Below are positions 1 to 10,910 of a DNA stretch of 64,000 nucleotides, piece after piece. The DNA is from Leucocoprinus leucothites (taxonomy: Eukaryota > Basidiomycota > Agaricomycetes > Agaricales > Agaricaceae): assembly GCA_013368445.1 (NCBI GenBank), contig JAACJO010000001.1:3695450-3759449 (forward strand). The letters are read 5' to 3'. The position numbers were made by a program, and so were the translations under genes. Position 1 is the stretch's first letter, and every line of letters begins with the position of its first letter. Below the pieces are notes generated by a model. That model was not told the DNA's origin and ran no database searches. It worked only from the letters and a program-made list of their open reading frames with translations.

Positions 1-576
1 ACAAGGATATGACCATCCTTGTTGTCGGAGAGCTCAACAGCATAGTACGACGGACTGATAATCTCCTCTCCCGGTACCTTGAAACTAGAGTCCAAGGGAA
101 GACCACGTTTCTCAAAATCCCATTCGATTCCTGCGGCATTGCCTTCCAGAGCAACACCAGGAACGAGGGCAATGCTCCCACTCTCGCCCATCCAGATAGC
201 TGGTTGGCGAGTAGATTGGAATCCATGGATCTTGTTGCGTGTTGACACATTGTATGGGGTGGCAGACACGTAGTTTTCTTGTGTCTGGGCGACCCAACGC
301 GTCATGGCGAACGGTGGTCCGGTAGATGGAATCATTCCACCTGAGCTATTGGGAGTATCTCCTCCATTTCCTATTAAGCTTTAAGCAACATTAGCTAAAG
401 GTACTGACTACCAATGCTATGACTTACAGATTAACATGGTCCACAGCTTCACTCTTCGGAATCCGATGTTGAGGAAACGGTAGAAAACGGCCAGTCGAGG
501 TCTTATCTGGAGCAAAAGTATAGGCATCCGCGAGAGACGCTAGGAGGGCACCAGCGAGAGCTGTCTTGGCTATCAT
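1..576 (-). CDS. GH92 alpha-mannosidase, N-terminal part (runs off left edge)
   Basis: This is the 5' end of a secreted glycoside hydrolase family 92 enzyme, a calcium-dependent exo-alpha-mannosidase family acting on mannans and N-glycans. Exon 1 is 576..428 and begins with a signal peptide (MIAKTALAGALLASLADA). Exon 2 runs from 378 to the window edge and stays open. The junction gives VDHVNL-LIGNGG, and further on GGMIPSTGPPFAMTRWVAQT and QPAIWMGE, all GH92 N-terminal motifs. Exon 1 has exactly the same length (149 nt) and splice phase as exon 1 of the complete paralog at 35702. The start is the first ATG in front of the signal peptide. Only about 175 codons are in the window, so the catalytic part is not visible. 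Family assignment is confident; substrate is not determined. Confidence 0.88.
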
Positions 577-1257
577 GACCGCCCCAGCATTGACTAAGAG
601 TATGTTGGTCGGTATGTGGTTGTCCTTTCGACATAATAATCCAGTTAAACGAGGGGCGGCTAAACTCCGGTCCGGGGTCGGATTGATTTCGGCGCCTTTA
701 TTTCATCACATGACTACCTCCCTTCCCTACCTTTCCTTCATTCTCCCATCCCTCTCTGGTCAGACTGGGCTTTTGTCTTATGGATTTCTCGATGACTCAT
801 ACTCTGAACGAGCCAAATTGCGACTTAAATACTTTCTATTGGGTACAACACCCAGAAGTCTATGTTTTCTAACCTTGGGAGCGAGGAATTTCCCCATGAC
901 AATCCCTTCCTTCTCTCCTTGTGCCACGCTCGAGCCACGTCACCCTTTGAAAAAGCGACCGGCAGATCATTTCTATTACTCCTTTTCTTCTCAAGAACAA
1001 CTCGTGACCTCGAGAACGCAACGCTTAAAACATACCCGTTTCCACTTGTGTCGAATCCAAACCCAGGTTCGACACTTCCACATTGAAGGAACTCTTGGCA
1101 AATTTGTTCCGGGCGACGTGGCATGATTCTGATCATTGTATCGTGTATTGTATTAAGATTCTTTCGAACTATCGAAGATTCTCCTGAAGAACTATGTCCG
1201 TTGCTCGTATAATAACAAAAATACAATGAATACTACGATGTCAACTTTGTCCGTCAA
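577..1257. other. Intergenic: GH92 upstream and DUF6987-A downstream flank
   Basis: Upstream region of the GH92 gene and 3' flank of the DUF6987-like copy A. Long open frames here (566-1126 plus, 825-1226 minus) have no recognisable domain and I do not call them. Confidence 0.5.
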
Positions 1258-2346
1258 TTACTTCTTTCCTCCGCTTAACCAGTCCCCGAGACCCAAGCTC
1301 TTGTAGATCTTGTCGAGTCCCTGAAAGCGCAACAAATGTCAATCCTCTAATATATCTGAGCGAATGCCAGTACCCACTGTAGCGGCAACGATTCCCTTGA
1401 GAAGACCGTCAAGACCGAGACCACTCAACTAGAAAAATCACGGTAAGCTATTGTCGTTTGCATGTCGAATATTGAAAAACACTTACAAGGTTTCCTACTA
1501 GATTGAGAACACCAGCAAGCAGCATGCCTACTCCACCAACAATTTGCGTGAGAGGTTCTATCAAGAAGTGAGCAGGAAAGTCGATTAGTGTTCCATGCAC
1601 AAATTAACGTACGGCCCAAAGCATCAAGCAACGGCCCAAGATCCCTCTTGGCCTTTGGGAAGCTATCTAGCTTATTCTTCGCCCATTGGATCGTACCTTC
1701 AACATTTTCAACAAGCTAAAACAAAGACTCAGCGTCAAAGTACCAAACTGTGAAATAAAGGTCGACCAACCACTTTCAATGCCTCTGCGAGACGTTGCTC
1801 GGAAGGTGTGGCTTTATGATCTTGCATATTCCTCTTTGCTTTGTTCGACAATTTCTTGTCGGGATCAGCGCCATTCACAGCACCCTTCGTCTCGTTCAAG
1901 ATCTGTTCCGCTTGCTCGAGGAGAGGTTTGACTTGTTTCACAAGTTCTGCTTCATCCCTGTCCTCTTCCTTCTTAGCCTCCATGCCCTCGATGTGCTAGA
2001 AAGATTGGACCAATCAGACACTATAATGCCGGGGAAAATGCCAAAGACTGACCTTGCGAATCATCTGGCAAAGCGGTACAACACGCTCGTTTGCATTCTC
2101 AATGATCAACGACAATCGGTCTGCCAATGCATTATCCTGATCAATTTCTTCTTGGGTACGAGAATCCTGCTTCTGATCGGTAGCCTGGTCGTCACCGCCT
2201 TGGGTGTTGGAACGCTCGTCATTCAGGGAAATACCGCCTTTATTTTTTCCTCCAGACTTCTTCCCCGAATCGGCTTTCGATCCGGTACCACTTTGAGTGG
2301 AAGGGGGAGCGGGAGCTTTACCAATATCAGCTGAGGGGTCGGACAT
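1258..2346 (-). CDS. DUF6987/LEA-like protein, copy A
   Basis: A 268-residue protein of a fungal family I recognise as DUF6987 or LEA-like; its function is unknown to me. Six exons: 2346..2053, 1995..1771, 1715..1613, 1557..1487, 1428..1378, 1320..1258. The parts in order are a low-complexity N-terminus rich in S, G and K, a conserved stretch around TQEEIDQDNALADRLSLI, a charged helical region (KKEEDRDEAELVKQVKPLL), then LVENVEGTIQWAK, then a hydrophobic glycine-rich segment (QIVGGVGMLLAGVLNLVGNL) encoded by exon 4, ending in GGKK. Exon sizes 2-5 (225, 103, 71 and 51 nt) are identical in copies B and C. It is divergent from the SR-rich gene at 3242. The hydrophobic segment could insert in or lie on a membrane; that is inference. 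Confidence 0.85.
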
Positions 2347-2400
2347 TGTGAATGAATATAAAAAGCAAGTTGTTTCATATTTTTGAGTATCTAGCTAGTG

Positions 2401-2408
2401 TTATATAG
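2401..2408 (-). promoter_or_regulatory. TATA-like element of DUF6987 copy A
   Basis: On the minus strand this reads CTATATAA, about 55 bp before the copy A start codon. The aligned site of copy B is degraded (AAGGTATTAG). Confidence 0.4.
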
Positions 2409-2469
2409 TAGCGTCTATTTCTTCTAAGCTACATTGCTCAAGCCCATTGTGCACTGCCGCCTGCGCCAG

Positions 2470-2575
2470 CGATCCACGTTCCGCGTCATTGAATTGTCAT
2501 ATTACATCGTCATTCTCCACACTTGCCGAGTGTGTTTTTCAAAGTAGCAACAGTGTGACAAAAATAGAGTTGAGT
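2470..2575 (-). promoter_or_regulatory. Shared promoter block, copy 1
   Basis: Read on the minus strand, this block contains AAAAACAC, then CAAGTGTGGAGAATGACGAT, then ATATGACAAT. The same words appear at 7551-7645, and a weaker version occurs at 33406-33530. Each copy lies about 110-230 bp before a start codon: DUF6987-A here, the SR-rich gene 2 at 7780, and DUF6987-C at 33638. Confidence 0.55.
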
Positions 2576-3241
2576 GGGTAACGACAAGAATAAATAGCAC
2601 AGCCAGGAAGGAGTGGTGGAGATGTGATGTAGTAGCGGGGAGCGGGCGTCTGTGTGAAGGTGTGGGGAAGCGTAGCGGGGCCTGGCCCTGGGCATAAGGG
2701 AGCTGATAGTTCCTTGGCGCGAGAAGAGAATCGGATATGATTCATGCAAACCCCTGAGCGATTCCCATAACAAGACTTGCTAGTCGTCATTTGTTTTTTG
2801 ACGCAAGCGTCGATACAATGCCTCCATGGTTTGAAAATCCCCATTCAACAGTACGGATCTTACGCAGAGCGATCATTTATCTTGTGGTTCATTTACATCC
2901 CATGGGGCTGGGGACGAGTCAAGAGGTATTCCTGCCCTAAAGCGTTGAATCTCAGACAAACGCGACTCAGAACCATTCTCAAGATAAATGGAGAAGAACG
3001 TTCTTTGTCTGATCACAGCCCCTGACGTCACCAAGTTGCACCGCAGGCCCCGACTGGAGTGGGTATGCGTTGAATTGGATCTCCCTTGTCGTCACAACAT
3101 ATAGCTACTCCAATATTTAAGACATATGTGGATTACTACTTGACTTTGTGATCTCCTATACATCACTTCCTACCCCTCGTACACTCGAGCTCTCGCCACT
3201 TAATCGATAAACCCCTTCGTTCCTAATCCATTACCCCCACA

Positions 3242-3715
3242 ATGGCTCCAAAACATCCCGGATCCCGTTCCCAGTCTCAACAAGCCCAGTCTCGCGAGCC
3301 CTCACAGGATAGAGGTCCTCAACCCCAATCACAATCTCGTCGTGGACGTAGTCGTACACGTCGTAGTCCCTCTGTCTCGAGTGCCATCAGTGATAGTGGT
3401 CCCGAGGAAATTCCTCAAGGTGAAGGTCGTCGGAAACGCAGGAACAAAAAACGCCAGGGTGGTGGTCTTCCCGCTGTTGATGAGACTATAGAACCTGTAG
3501 GCAGAGAGTTGGCTAACACGGCAGGAGGCGCTGTCGATACAGTCGGTAATACTGCGAAAGGTGCCGTCGACGGTGTTGGTAACGCCGTAGGTGCCGTAGC
3601 AGGAGGAGGAGGAGGAGGTGACAAGCCGTTGAAATTGAGACTGGACTTGAACTTGGATGCTGATATCAGATTGACGGCAAAAGTACATGGAGACATTACA
3701 CTCTCACTCTTGTGA
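3242..3715 (+). CDS. Basic SR/Q-rich protein with conserved C-terminal AKVHGD domain, copy 1
   Basis: 157 residues. The first 60 are rich in S, Q, R and P (SQSRRGRSRTRRSPSVSS), followed by a basic patch (RRKRRNKKRQ) that could serve nuclear localisation or nucleic acid binding. Then come AN-TAGGAVDTVGN-type repeats, a Gly6 run, and a strongly conserved C-terminus: KPLKLRLDLNLDADIRL followed by AKVHGDITLSLL. That tail matches a short domain I know from other fungal hypothetical proteins; no function is established to my knowledge. The start is the ATG in ACAATGG. The stop TGA overlaps a good splice donor (TTGTGAGTATAT), and a 58-nt terminal intron (3712..3769) would change the end to LLR-stop; copy 2 allows the same. 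It is divergent from DUF6987 copy A, and the pair is duplicated. Confidence 0.75.
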   Translation: MAPKHPGSRSQSQQAQSREPSQDRGPQPQSQSRRGRSRTRRSPSVSSAISDSGPEEIPQGEGRRKRRNKKRQGGGLPAVDETIEPVGRELANTAGGAVDTVGNTAKGAVDGVGNAVGAVAGGGGGGDKPLKLRLDLNLDADIRLTAKVHGDITLSLL

Positions 3716-3776
3716 GTATATCTCTACTTGCATATGGCCTTCGGGTGAAGGGTGCTTAACTGAGATAAGGCGCTAA

Positions 3777-5445
3777 ATGATTAGTTGATCTCGCTAGCAT
3801 GATGTGAGCCTTTCGTGCCTGTCGCCCTTGTGCGTTCGGTTCGTCATGGAGTCCATCTTTGTACGCATTAGAGAGGATGGTCTTTGGGCATTGGGCGTTC
3901 CTTGGGATTTTGGTTGTACGCTATCTTTGGCTTTATTGATACGTTTTGACAATTTTTGAAACTGGACCTGACAATAATGCAGTCCTTGGCTTCGTAAATA
4001 CATATGGACGGACCAATTTGTTTGTACTTTTGGCGAGGCTTATCCGCCGATTCCTCATAGAGATCATCGTTAAATTGCAATAACGTTCACGCATGAGTCG
4101 GCCTTGGCTTAGTGGCTTGGGGCTGTCATAAGATTTCGCCGGTCATTCAAGGGGGTTTTTTGGATGACGGAGGAGTTCAAACACAGGAGCAGATGATTTA
4201 AGTATATTTTAGATATACACATGTGCTATAAATCTGGGCTTATTGCTGGCCAAGCCGGCAATACCCAAAGATAATGCAAATAACGAGGGCAACGTTGTGC
4301 CGTTCATGATGAGAGGTCGCCTTCATGAAAGCACCTTCATGAAAGCATCTTCATGAATATTCAGGGAAAAGTCACAGTGAGAGTTTATGTGAGTGGCCAG
4401 TCACAGATAAAGTCATCATAAACGTTGAGTATCTTTGCTTTGATCGAATCCCCCGGCCTCTGTTCAAGCTGCCGTCATACCAATGAGAGAGGACTCTGCA
4501 ATTTTCCGAAGGAACCAACGTGTCGGGGAAGTCAGGAGCGTGACCTACAGCAGCGTAACACGCGTAACAGTCAATCGAATACAGGCGCTTAATCACCCTG
4601 CGTAGTCGCTTTGACTTACCACTACCGAATCTCACATACCACTCGTTAAATGGGACAACGCCTGCTCTCACTGCGCACAGCCAGACACTGGCTCTACTCA
4701 AGCCTCTCGTGAAGCGTCAGGAGATATCTCTCGTTCCTTTCACGCCTTCAACGATGCTACGCTTGAGTACTCGCGTTTATTCATGGATCGAATTTCTTCC
4801 GGGCTTTCACTGGGCTTACACGAAATATCTCCTGTGGTATTATACTCAGGGAATCAGCATTCACCTTTCACTCGAATGCGTCCATAAAGTGGTCAACTCC
4901 TACCTCTGCTCAGAATCTGCCAGTGAGGTCGTCAATAGCTATCTGTAGAATACCAGACTATTGTCAGTTTTATGGCTGATACAGGACTCGATGTTGCACT
5001 GGATTTTGCAGCAAATAAACCCATTCATAATAGTCTTTTTCTGTCTACCACGGATGTCGATGGGGTTTTCGAGTGTTTATGCCCTGTCTTCGTCCACGTC
5101 TAGTGAAAGTTAACCCCATACGTGACTCAACTTGCTCTACTTCCTTTGCGTGTAATTCATCTCATAAGACTTCGAGGTCCGCTGTTATTCTTACTGCGCC
5201 AACCGACTCTTGTACACCCGACATCTACGAATACTTGCTTTGTTCAATGTTCCGAACACAAGACGATTGAACTGACCCGATGGATTTTTAGGAGCAATCC
5301 CAGCCAACTCAGTGAGTTTTGTATATTAAGCAAATAATAATAATAATAATAATAATTTACTTATGCTACAGAGAACTATTATAAAAAATTATATCTACTC
5401 TTATACAATATCGAGAACAAATACAATGTCAATTCATCAAGTTGA
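3777..5445. other. Intergenic, no gene recognised
   Basis: About 1.7 kb. Its first ~50 bp are well conserved with the region after SR-rich copy 2. Open frames at 4372-4701 (minus) and 4709-4948 (plus) have no recognisable domain. It contains an AAT microsatellite. Confidence 0.45.
5333..5356 (+). repeat. (AAT)8 microsatellite
   Basis: Eight perfect AAT units just downstream of DUF6987 copy B. Confidence 0.95.
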
Positions 5446-6434
5446 TCACTTGCCCCCCTTCAACCACTTATCGAGGCCCAAGCCCTTGTAAATCTTGTCG
5501 AGGCCCTAGAAAGATGAGTGTGTTAACTCCGGAAATGAATATTGAATATGTGGTGCTCACTGTAGCAGCGACGATTCCTTTGAGGAAGCTATCGAGTCCC
5601 AGACCGCTCAACTAAAGAATTAGTGAGTCATCGTCGAGACTTGCATCACGTCGGGGAAACTTACAAGCCTCCCTAGAAGATTAAGAACACCAGCAAGGAG
5701 CAAAGCTACTCCACCGACGATCTGCGTAATGGGTTCTATCAAAAAAGTGAGCAAGAATTTAGGATTCCGAGGGCGAATTGACAGACGGCCTAAGGCGTCA
5801 AGCAGGGGCCCAAGATCCTTTTTTGCCTTCGGGAATGCGTCAAGTTTATCCTTTGCCCATTTGACAGTTCCTTCGACGGTCTCGACGAGCTAAGTAGGGC
5901 TGAGTGTGACCCAATCGAACATTGATTATAGGTTAACTTACAACCTTCAACGCCTCTGCGAGACGCTGCTCAGAGGGCGTGGCGATATGGTCTTGCATAT
6001 TCCTCTTCGCCCTGTTTGTCAATCGCTTGTCGGGATCGGCTCCTTGCACGGAACCATTGGTCTCATTCAGGATTTTGTCCGCTTGCTCAAGGAGAGGTTT
6101 GACCTGCTTGATTAATTCGTCTTCGTCGCGGTCTTCCTCCTTCTGGGCTTCCATATTTTCAATGTGCTAGAGGGGTGGCCGGTCAGGAAGCCGATGATAT
6201 GTAGTGGAACCTGTCGATGCTGGCCTTGCGAATCATCTGGCAAATCGGAACGACGCGCTGGTTCGCATCCTCAATAATCAACGACAAGCGGTCGGCCATT
6301 GCATTGTCCTCGTCAATCTCTTCCTGCGTGCGAGTATCTTTCTTCGTTTCTCCCTTGATCTCTTCCGCCTTTGATCCCGCCTCGTTCTGAGCGGCGGATG
6401 CGGCGGCCTGGACGTCGGTAGCGGGGTCAGACAT
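5446..6434 (-). CDS. DUF6987/LEA-like protein, copy B (non-canonical first splice donor)
   Basis: 239 residues, same architecture as copy A. Exons: 6434..6225, 6166..5942, 5889..5787, 5735..5665, 5611..5561, 5505..5446. Conserved pieces include TQEEIDEDNAMADRLSLI, KEEDRDEDELIKQVKPLL and the hydrophobic QIVGGVALLLAGVLNLLGRL. The low-complexity N-terminus is shorter than in copy A. The first intron must start at GC (AAG|GCCAGC) where copies A and C have GT. No usable GT lies nearby, and reading through meets a stop, so this donor is either a weak GC-AG site or a splicing lesion. Its TATA region is also eroded. The rest of the coding frame is intact. Confidence 0.78.
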
Positions 6435-7779
6435 TATGTGTGAATAGAGTAGGTGTGTTTTCGAATAAATTCTGAGCGTATGAAGAACATCTATCTAATA
6501 CCTTGTAGCGTCCAAGACCATCTCAGACCTACTGAGCACCAAGTGCGTCAGCAGACCACGAAATATGAGACTTGTGCAACCCAAACTCGCTCTCGCCTAC
6601 AGGAATATGGCCCCTGAGCGCTGGGCATCTGCGACCTCCGACCGCCGGGACAAACCCGCAGTTGAGTCAGTGGGTACCTAGTAATCAGACGCTAATTACA
6701 TCTGTGTTTAGTCTCTCGGTAGGTTTGGCAAGTCAATAACTCGAATTGTTTTTGGTGCCCAGCCCAGCACTCGATGACGAAGCATCGATCATTCTACCAA
6801 TCGTATTTTCTGGAAAGAGCGGATCAAACAGAATTTGGGATGTCTCTCCACTCGATTTTGAGATTGTTTCTAGGTCGCGTCAAGACATTACAGTTCGAGA
6901 CCCAATACTCCAGGATATTTGAGCACCTCTCGATTTGTCGCCACTTTTGTAAAATGATTGTAGATTTGTGAGAGTGAGTCTACAAAGACTAGCCCCTAAG
7001 ATGGGATTATTCGTTCAACCAGGATATATGTATACAGGGTAGCACGAGTGAGCTGTGAATATTTATTATTGTTATTGAATATTATTTAATTTTCTTCCAC
7101 AATAGCGGGTAGCAGACTCAGATGTCCACCGATCGGTATTCCCGAGAGTGCCTCTGCCTTAGCGTTCTTTCAGTTTCTCTATGCGTCCCGCTACTTGAGC
7201 TTCGTTAATGAGACCCAAGTCTCCAGTGCCAAACGCCGACTCTCCCTTGATGATCAGCTCCTGAAAAAATGAATCCATCAATCCATCAATCCCACACTCT
7301 TTGTTTATCCTTTTCCTTTTCCTCTCCTTAAGGAACTATCAGACTGATAGTATCAGTGGCCTACGTATTGGCCCCACTACGCCCCCCACAACCCACACGA
7401 CGGTCGCTCTAATTTGAGCGTCCCCACCGCTCCTCTCTGTGCTATTCTCTCTTTCTCCTTTCGCAAGTACCCCGTTTCTTCCACCCTTCATTTATCTTTT
7501 CTCATCCCACGGGAGCCTGGTGCTATTTATTGTGGTGTGATCCACCAAAGGATTATTTTTATCGCAGTGTTACCGCCTCGAAAAACACGGTCGCCAAGTG
7601 TGGAGAATGACGATTATATGACAATGTTGTAGCGTCACGACATATTCTAGCCACAGCAACCTCGATATTTAAACCATGTCTCGAATATTGTCCAATATTC
7701 CTAACGTGTCACCGACTTTTATTTGCCTATTCCAACCGCACAGCCATATTATAATCGTTTCTAACTCACTATCTCTTCA
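6435..7779. other. Divergent intergenic region, DUF6987-B / SR-rich gene 2
   Basis: 1.35 kb between divergent genes. A pyrimidine-rich stretch and the shared promoter block lie near the right end. No gene recognised. Confidence 0.5.
7551..7645 (+). promoter_or_regulatory. Shared promoter block, copy 2
   Basis: Contains ATTTTTATCGCA, AAAAACAC, CAAGTGTGGAGAATGACGAT and TATGACAAT, as at 2470-2575 (opposite strand). It lies 135-230 bp before the SR-rich gene 2 start. Confidence 0.55.
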
Positions 7780-8198
7780 ATGGCCCCCGGATCGCGTCCA
7801 CAGTCCCAAGCCCAGTCTCGTGAGCCCTCACAAGATAGAGGAGGTTCTCAACCACAACCACAGGAACAAGCATCTCGCCGACGTAGCCGTTCGCGCCGTA
7901 GTCCCTCCGTCTCGACCATCAGCGACAGTGGCCCGAGGATGTTCCTCAGGGTCGTCGGAAGCGCAGGAACCAGAAGCGTCGAGGTGGTCTTCCTCCCGTT
8001 GATGAATCCGAGGATTCTGGAGGTAAACAGGTTGCCAATGCTCCACAAGGTGCAGTACAAGAATCCGGCGGCGGCGGCGGTGGTGGTGGAGGAGGAGGGG
8101 GCGACAAGCCCTTGAAGCTAAGACTAGACTTGAACTTGGATGCCGACATTAGATTGACAGCGAAGGTCCATGGAGACGTTACGCTTTCACTCCTGTGA
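7780..8198 (+). pseudogene. SR/Q-rich AKVHGD-domain gene, copy 2, frameshifted
   Basis: A paralog of the gene at 3242. The N-terminal half matches well (SQAQSREPSQDRG, then RRSRSRRSPSVS and TISDSGP). At about 7931-7934 the run GGCCCGAGG has one C fewer than the matching codons of copy 1, and the frame shifts; the open frame then ends at 8115. In the shifted frame the sequence goes on with the expected basic patch (RRKRRNQKRR), a long glycine run and the conserved tail DLNLDADIRLTAKVHGDVTL to a stop at 8198. The downstream half shows no other damage, so the shift is very recent or a base-calling error in a C run. It is divergent from DUF6987 copy B. Confidence 0.7.
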
Positions 8199-9145
8199 GT
8201 ATTTTTTGGTCACATCTGGCCTTCAAGCAGAGGGTACTTAACTGAGATAAGGCGCTAAATGCTTAGTTGATCTCGCTAGAATGGTCTGAGCCTCTCACAC
8301 TGTTCGTCTTGCGCGTGCTATTCAAGTTTACCTTTCGGCATGCAGGGGGGATAGGCACTGGGCATTGGGCATTCTGGTGGTGTGCGATATCTGTTTTTAT
8401 TCACTTGGACATTCTTTTTGTTAAGTTTTTAAAGCATTACGTTTTGGCCTTTGGCCGGTATATACGCACGGACGAACCAGTTAATCTTTAATTTTGGCGA
8501 ACCTTACTAGAAGACACTGTTAGTAGATTGTGTAGTCGATTTGCCAAATAGCCCCTCTGCTCCAGTTATTCATTGGCTTGACACTTGTTTAAGTATGATT
8601 TGAAATTAGGTAGGCCTTTGCCGTCGGATACATACTTCCCTTTGTCCCCGGAGCACCACTAGTCGAGCACACCTTATAGAAAGTTTGTGGTGTTAAGAGG
8701 AGTCAACAGCTCGGCTCTGAGAACTTCGTGCTTGCTAGGGTATGATGTACGTACGCATACTCGGTCAGCGTCACTCGGGCTGGTTTTCGGTGGAGAGTCA
8801 TATGCCTAAATCTATCAGATAATTGGCTTAATATAAAAATTGTCGGGGTCCATTCATTACAAACTCATTTCAAAGTAGTTCTTCCGGCATTAAATGGAAA
8901 ACATAAAGGTAGCCAAATACCACCAGCACAAGATGAAGTCGCAGGCGAGCGAGGTCGCACAGGGAGTACAATAGTAGGGATACAGTGGCAACCACTTCGT
9001 TTGAGTTTTCATAAGCCTACTACAGTCGCAATCGTGCAGAACGCTCCTTCGAAATACCCAGTTGTCTTCGAAGGCTCATGATCATTGCCTCCACCTCCTT
9101 GTCGATACGACGAACCGCTACTCCTCTCCCCGAAGTTTTAACGAG
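8199..9145. other. Intergenic; holds the 3' remnant of F-box gene 1
   Basis: The first ~85 bp are conserved with the region after SR-rich copy 1. From about 9010 to 9145 the minus strand still encodes the C-terminal tail of F-box gene 1 beyond its premature stop (LRRQLGIS-type residues). Nothing else recognised. Confidence 0.5.
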
Positions 9146-10910
9146 CTAGACATCTCGCATCTCAACCTTCGCGCTGTCCATGATATCGATAAACCCCTCT
9201 ACGGTAACCGGTTCTTCGCCATACGATCTATGTTTATCGTAGATATGCACAATAACCACAGGAACCTGATTGAGCTGGAACATATCGGTGTGGAAAAATG
9301 GCACGATTTCATGTTTCGGAAATTTCCCCATCTGCAATTTCTTGAGTGCAGTATGCCTACCCACGAACTCAACCACTTTTGACAAGAGTTCCGAATATAA
9401 ACCGTGGTTGGGAGATATAGTGAAAGAAATGAGGTTGGGACAGTCCATCAATGGCAGAAAGTCTTCGCAGAATGAGCCCTTGAAACTGATGTCCAAGAAG
9501 CGTAAGTGCGGTAGATGAACTAGCATCTGAGGAGGCTCGTCCCCATCAAACTCGGCGTCATCGTTGTAGTCCAATAGTTCCCCTGCCAACGTCAAGCTTA
9601 TAAGACTGGGAATTCCACGAATAAGATCGAGGGCTGGTTTGAGGGATAGGCTTTCATCAAACTCGAGGAACAATTCAGTCAAGTCGTTACAAGGCATATA
9701 TTTGACCATAGTAACCGCCATGACGCCAGAGAAGCTATTCCAAGCAAGGGATCGAAGGCATGGAATATTTGCAAGTGCTTGGACGAAATACTCGACAGTA
9801 TCGTCCATTGTTTCGGGGTCGAGGCTGGGTATGTCGATACTCAGATGAGTGAGCTGATTAGCGCCAGAAAAGTCCCTGTCGGAAATCATGTCGATTGGCA
9901 AATCACAGATGTAACCAATCGTAAGCCGTTTCCAGCGAGAAACACTAGTCCAAAGGGTTTCAAGGATCTCCGCGAAATGTTCACTGCCTTCCTCGCACTT
10001 TGGGCAATAGCCATCCACGGGACTGATATGTAAGGTGATGGGAAGTGTCTTTGAGCGTTGGATCCAGTCTTCATAGTACGCTACCGGTGGCGATGGCGGC
10101 TCTTTCAAACAGAGATCATAGTCAACTACGACAAAAGTCCAAAGCTGAGGAGTTGATTGAATGATCCAGTTCCAGCGTCTACAGACGAGTCGAAAAGTGA
10201 CTCGCGCATTATGAAGGCTGAGGCAATCCCCTTCTCCCGAGAGCTCTTGTTCCCAAAAATAAATATGGAATATATTCGCAAGCATCTCCGTTGGAAAGGC
10301 GTGGATGAGGGTGTTCCTTCGGATTGTCGGTTCCGGGTCAGTTGTCATCCCTTGCGCTATCACAGTGGAGGCTATTTCGACGCTCACATGATGGGGTCTG
10401 AGAGGCGCGTACGGGATCCAGTAACCAGCGGAGCTGCACGTGAGCTAAGTATGAGGTTGCAATATGGTTCGACTGCCGGGAAGATAGTAGTATTGCGATG
10501 AAATGTACGAGCCGCTTCCGTAGGCTGCATCAGGTATAAGTACCGCCAGCGCACAAAGGAAGATGAGATAGGGATCATATCCCGGATAGACAACAACATT
10601 AGGCTCGCCACCTGGCGGTCATGCAATTTCCAAGGGACGTGTAGTACAAAGGAAGTCGGAGGGTTGCATCGACGACAAGAACAATCCTTGTTCCGGAAGG
10701 GGAACTTAGCTCATCCTGGTAGAGCCTGCCAGGCAATTATGACTCTATACGGGTATACGTCAAGCTGATTTTTCGTGATCTCACCCACCACCTTGTGCCT
10801 CGTGTTCAGCAGCCTGATTCACCTTTTAATTTATGTCAGTGAGCAGATCAAGGGATATGGCCGCAGTCGGCTGCCAGGACGTTTTGGCGGAGTTAGAATC
10901 AAGAAATATT
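9000..10910 (-). repeat. Inverted segmental duplicate, copy 1 (F-box gene 1)
   Basis: Similarity to 21690-23590 on the opposite strand covers the F-box gene, its 3' flank and about 500 bp upstream, for example CCAAAACGTCCTGGCAGCC and TGACATAAATTAAAAGG in both. The boundaries are approximate. Confidence 0.75.
9146..10389 (-). CDS. F-box protein 1 (C-terminus cut by a premature stop)
   Basis: An F-box-like substrate adaptor, expected to bind Skp1 in an SCF ubiquitin ligase. The F-box is at the very N-terminus (HAFPTEMLANIFHIYF), followed by RLVCRRWNWIIQSTPQLW and leucine-rich repeat-like segments to residue 390. The best model splits the start codon: AT at 10389..10388, donor GTGAGC, 71-nt intron with a CTGAC branch point, exon 2 from 10316. 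An alternative is an unspliced start at 10348 (MTTDPEP). Compared with paralogs 2 and 3, the Trp of RDGW is replaced by TAG, and about 45 further codons stay readable downstream. The gene lies in an inverted segmental duplicate of the region at 21.7-23.6 kb. Confidence 0.8.

Larger units (their letters stand above)
2347..3241. other. Divergent intergenic region, DUF6987-A / SR-rich gene 1
   Basis: 895 bp shared upstream region between two divergent genes. Close to the plus-strand gene, the words CGTCACAACATATAG and ATATTTAA at about 3092-3120 resemble CGTCACGACATAT and ATATTTAA in front of the second SR-rich gene. I see no gene in it. Confidence 0.5.

Noticed and set aside
566..1226. Long open frames on both strands (186 and 133 codons)
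   Set aside because: They lie across the GH92 start and upstream region, show no domain, and overlap each other; probably chance.
2510..2844. Minus-strand frames upstream of DUF6987-A
   Set aside because: They overlap the shared promoter block and have no family features.
4372..4948. Frames of 109 and 79 codons
   Set aside because: No domain, signal peptide or paralog; not called.
10704..10760. D-arm-like sequence TTAGCTCATCCTGGTAGAGC
   Set aside because: No matching acceptor or T arm; it lies in the duplicated F-box upstream region.
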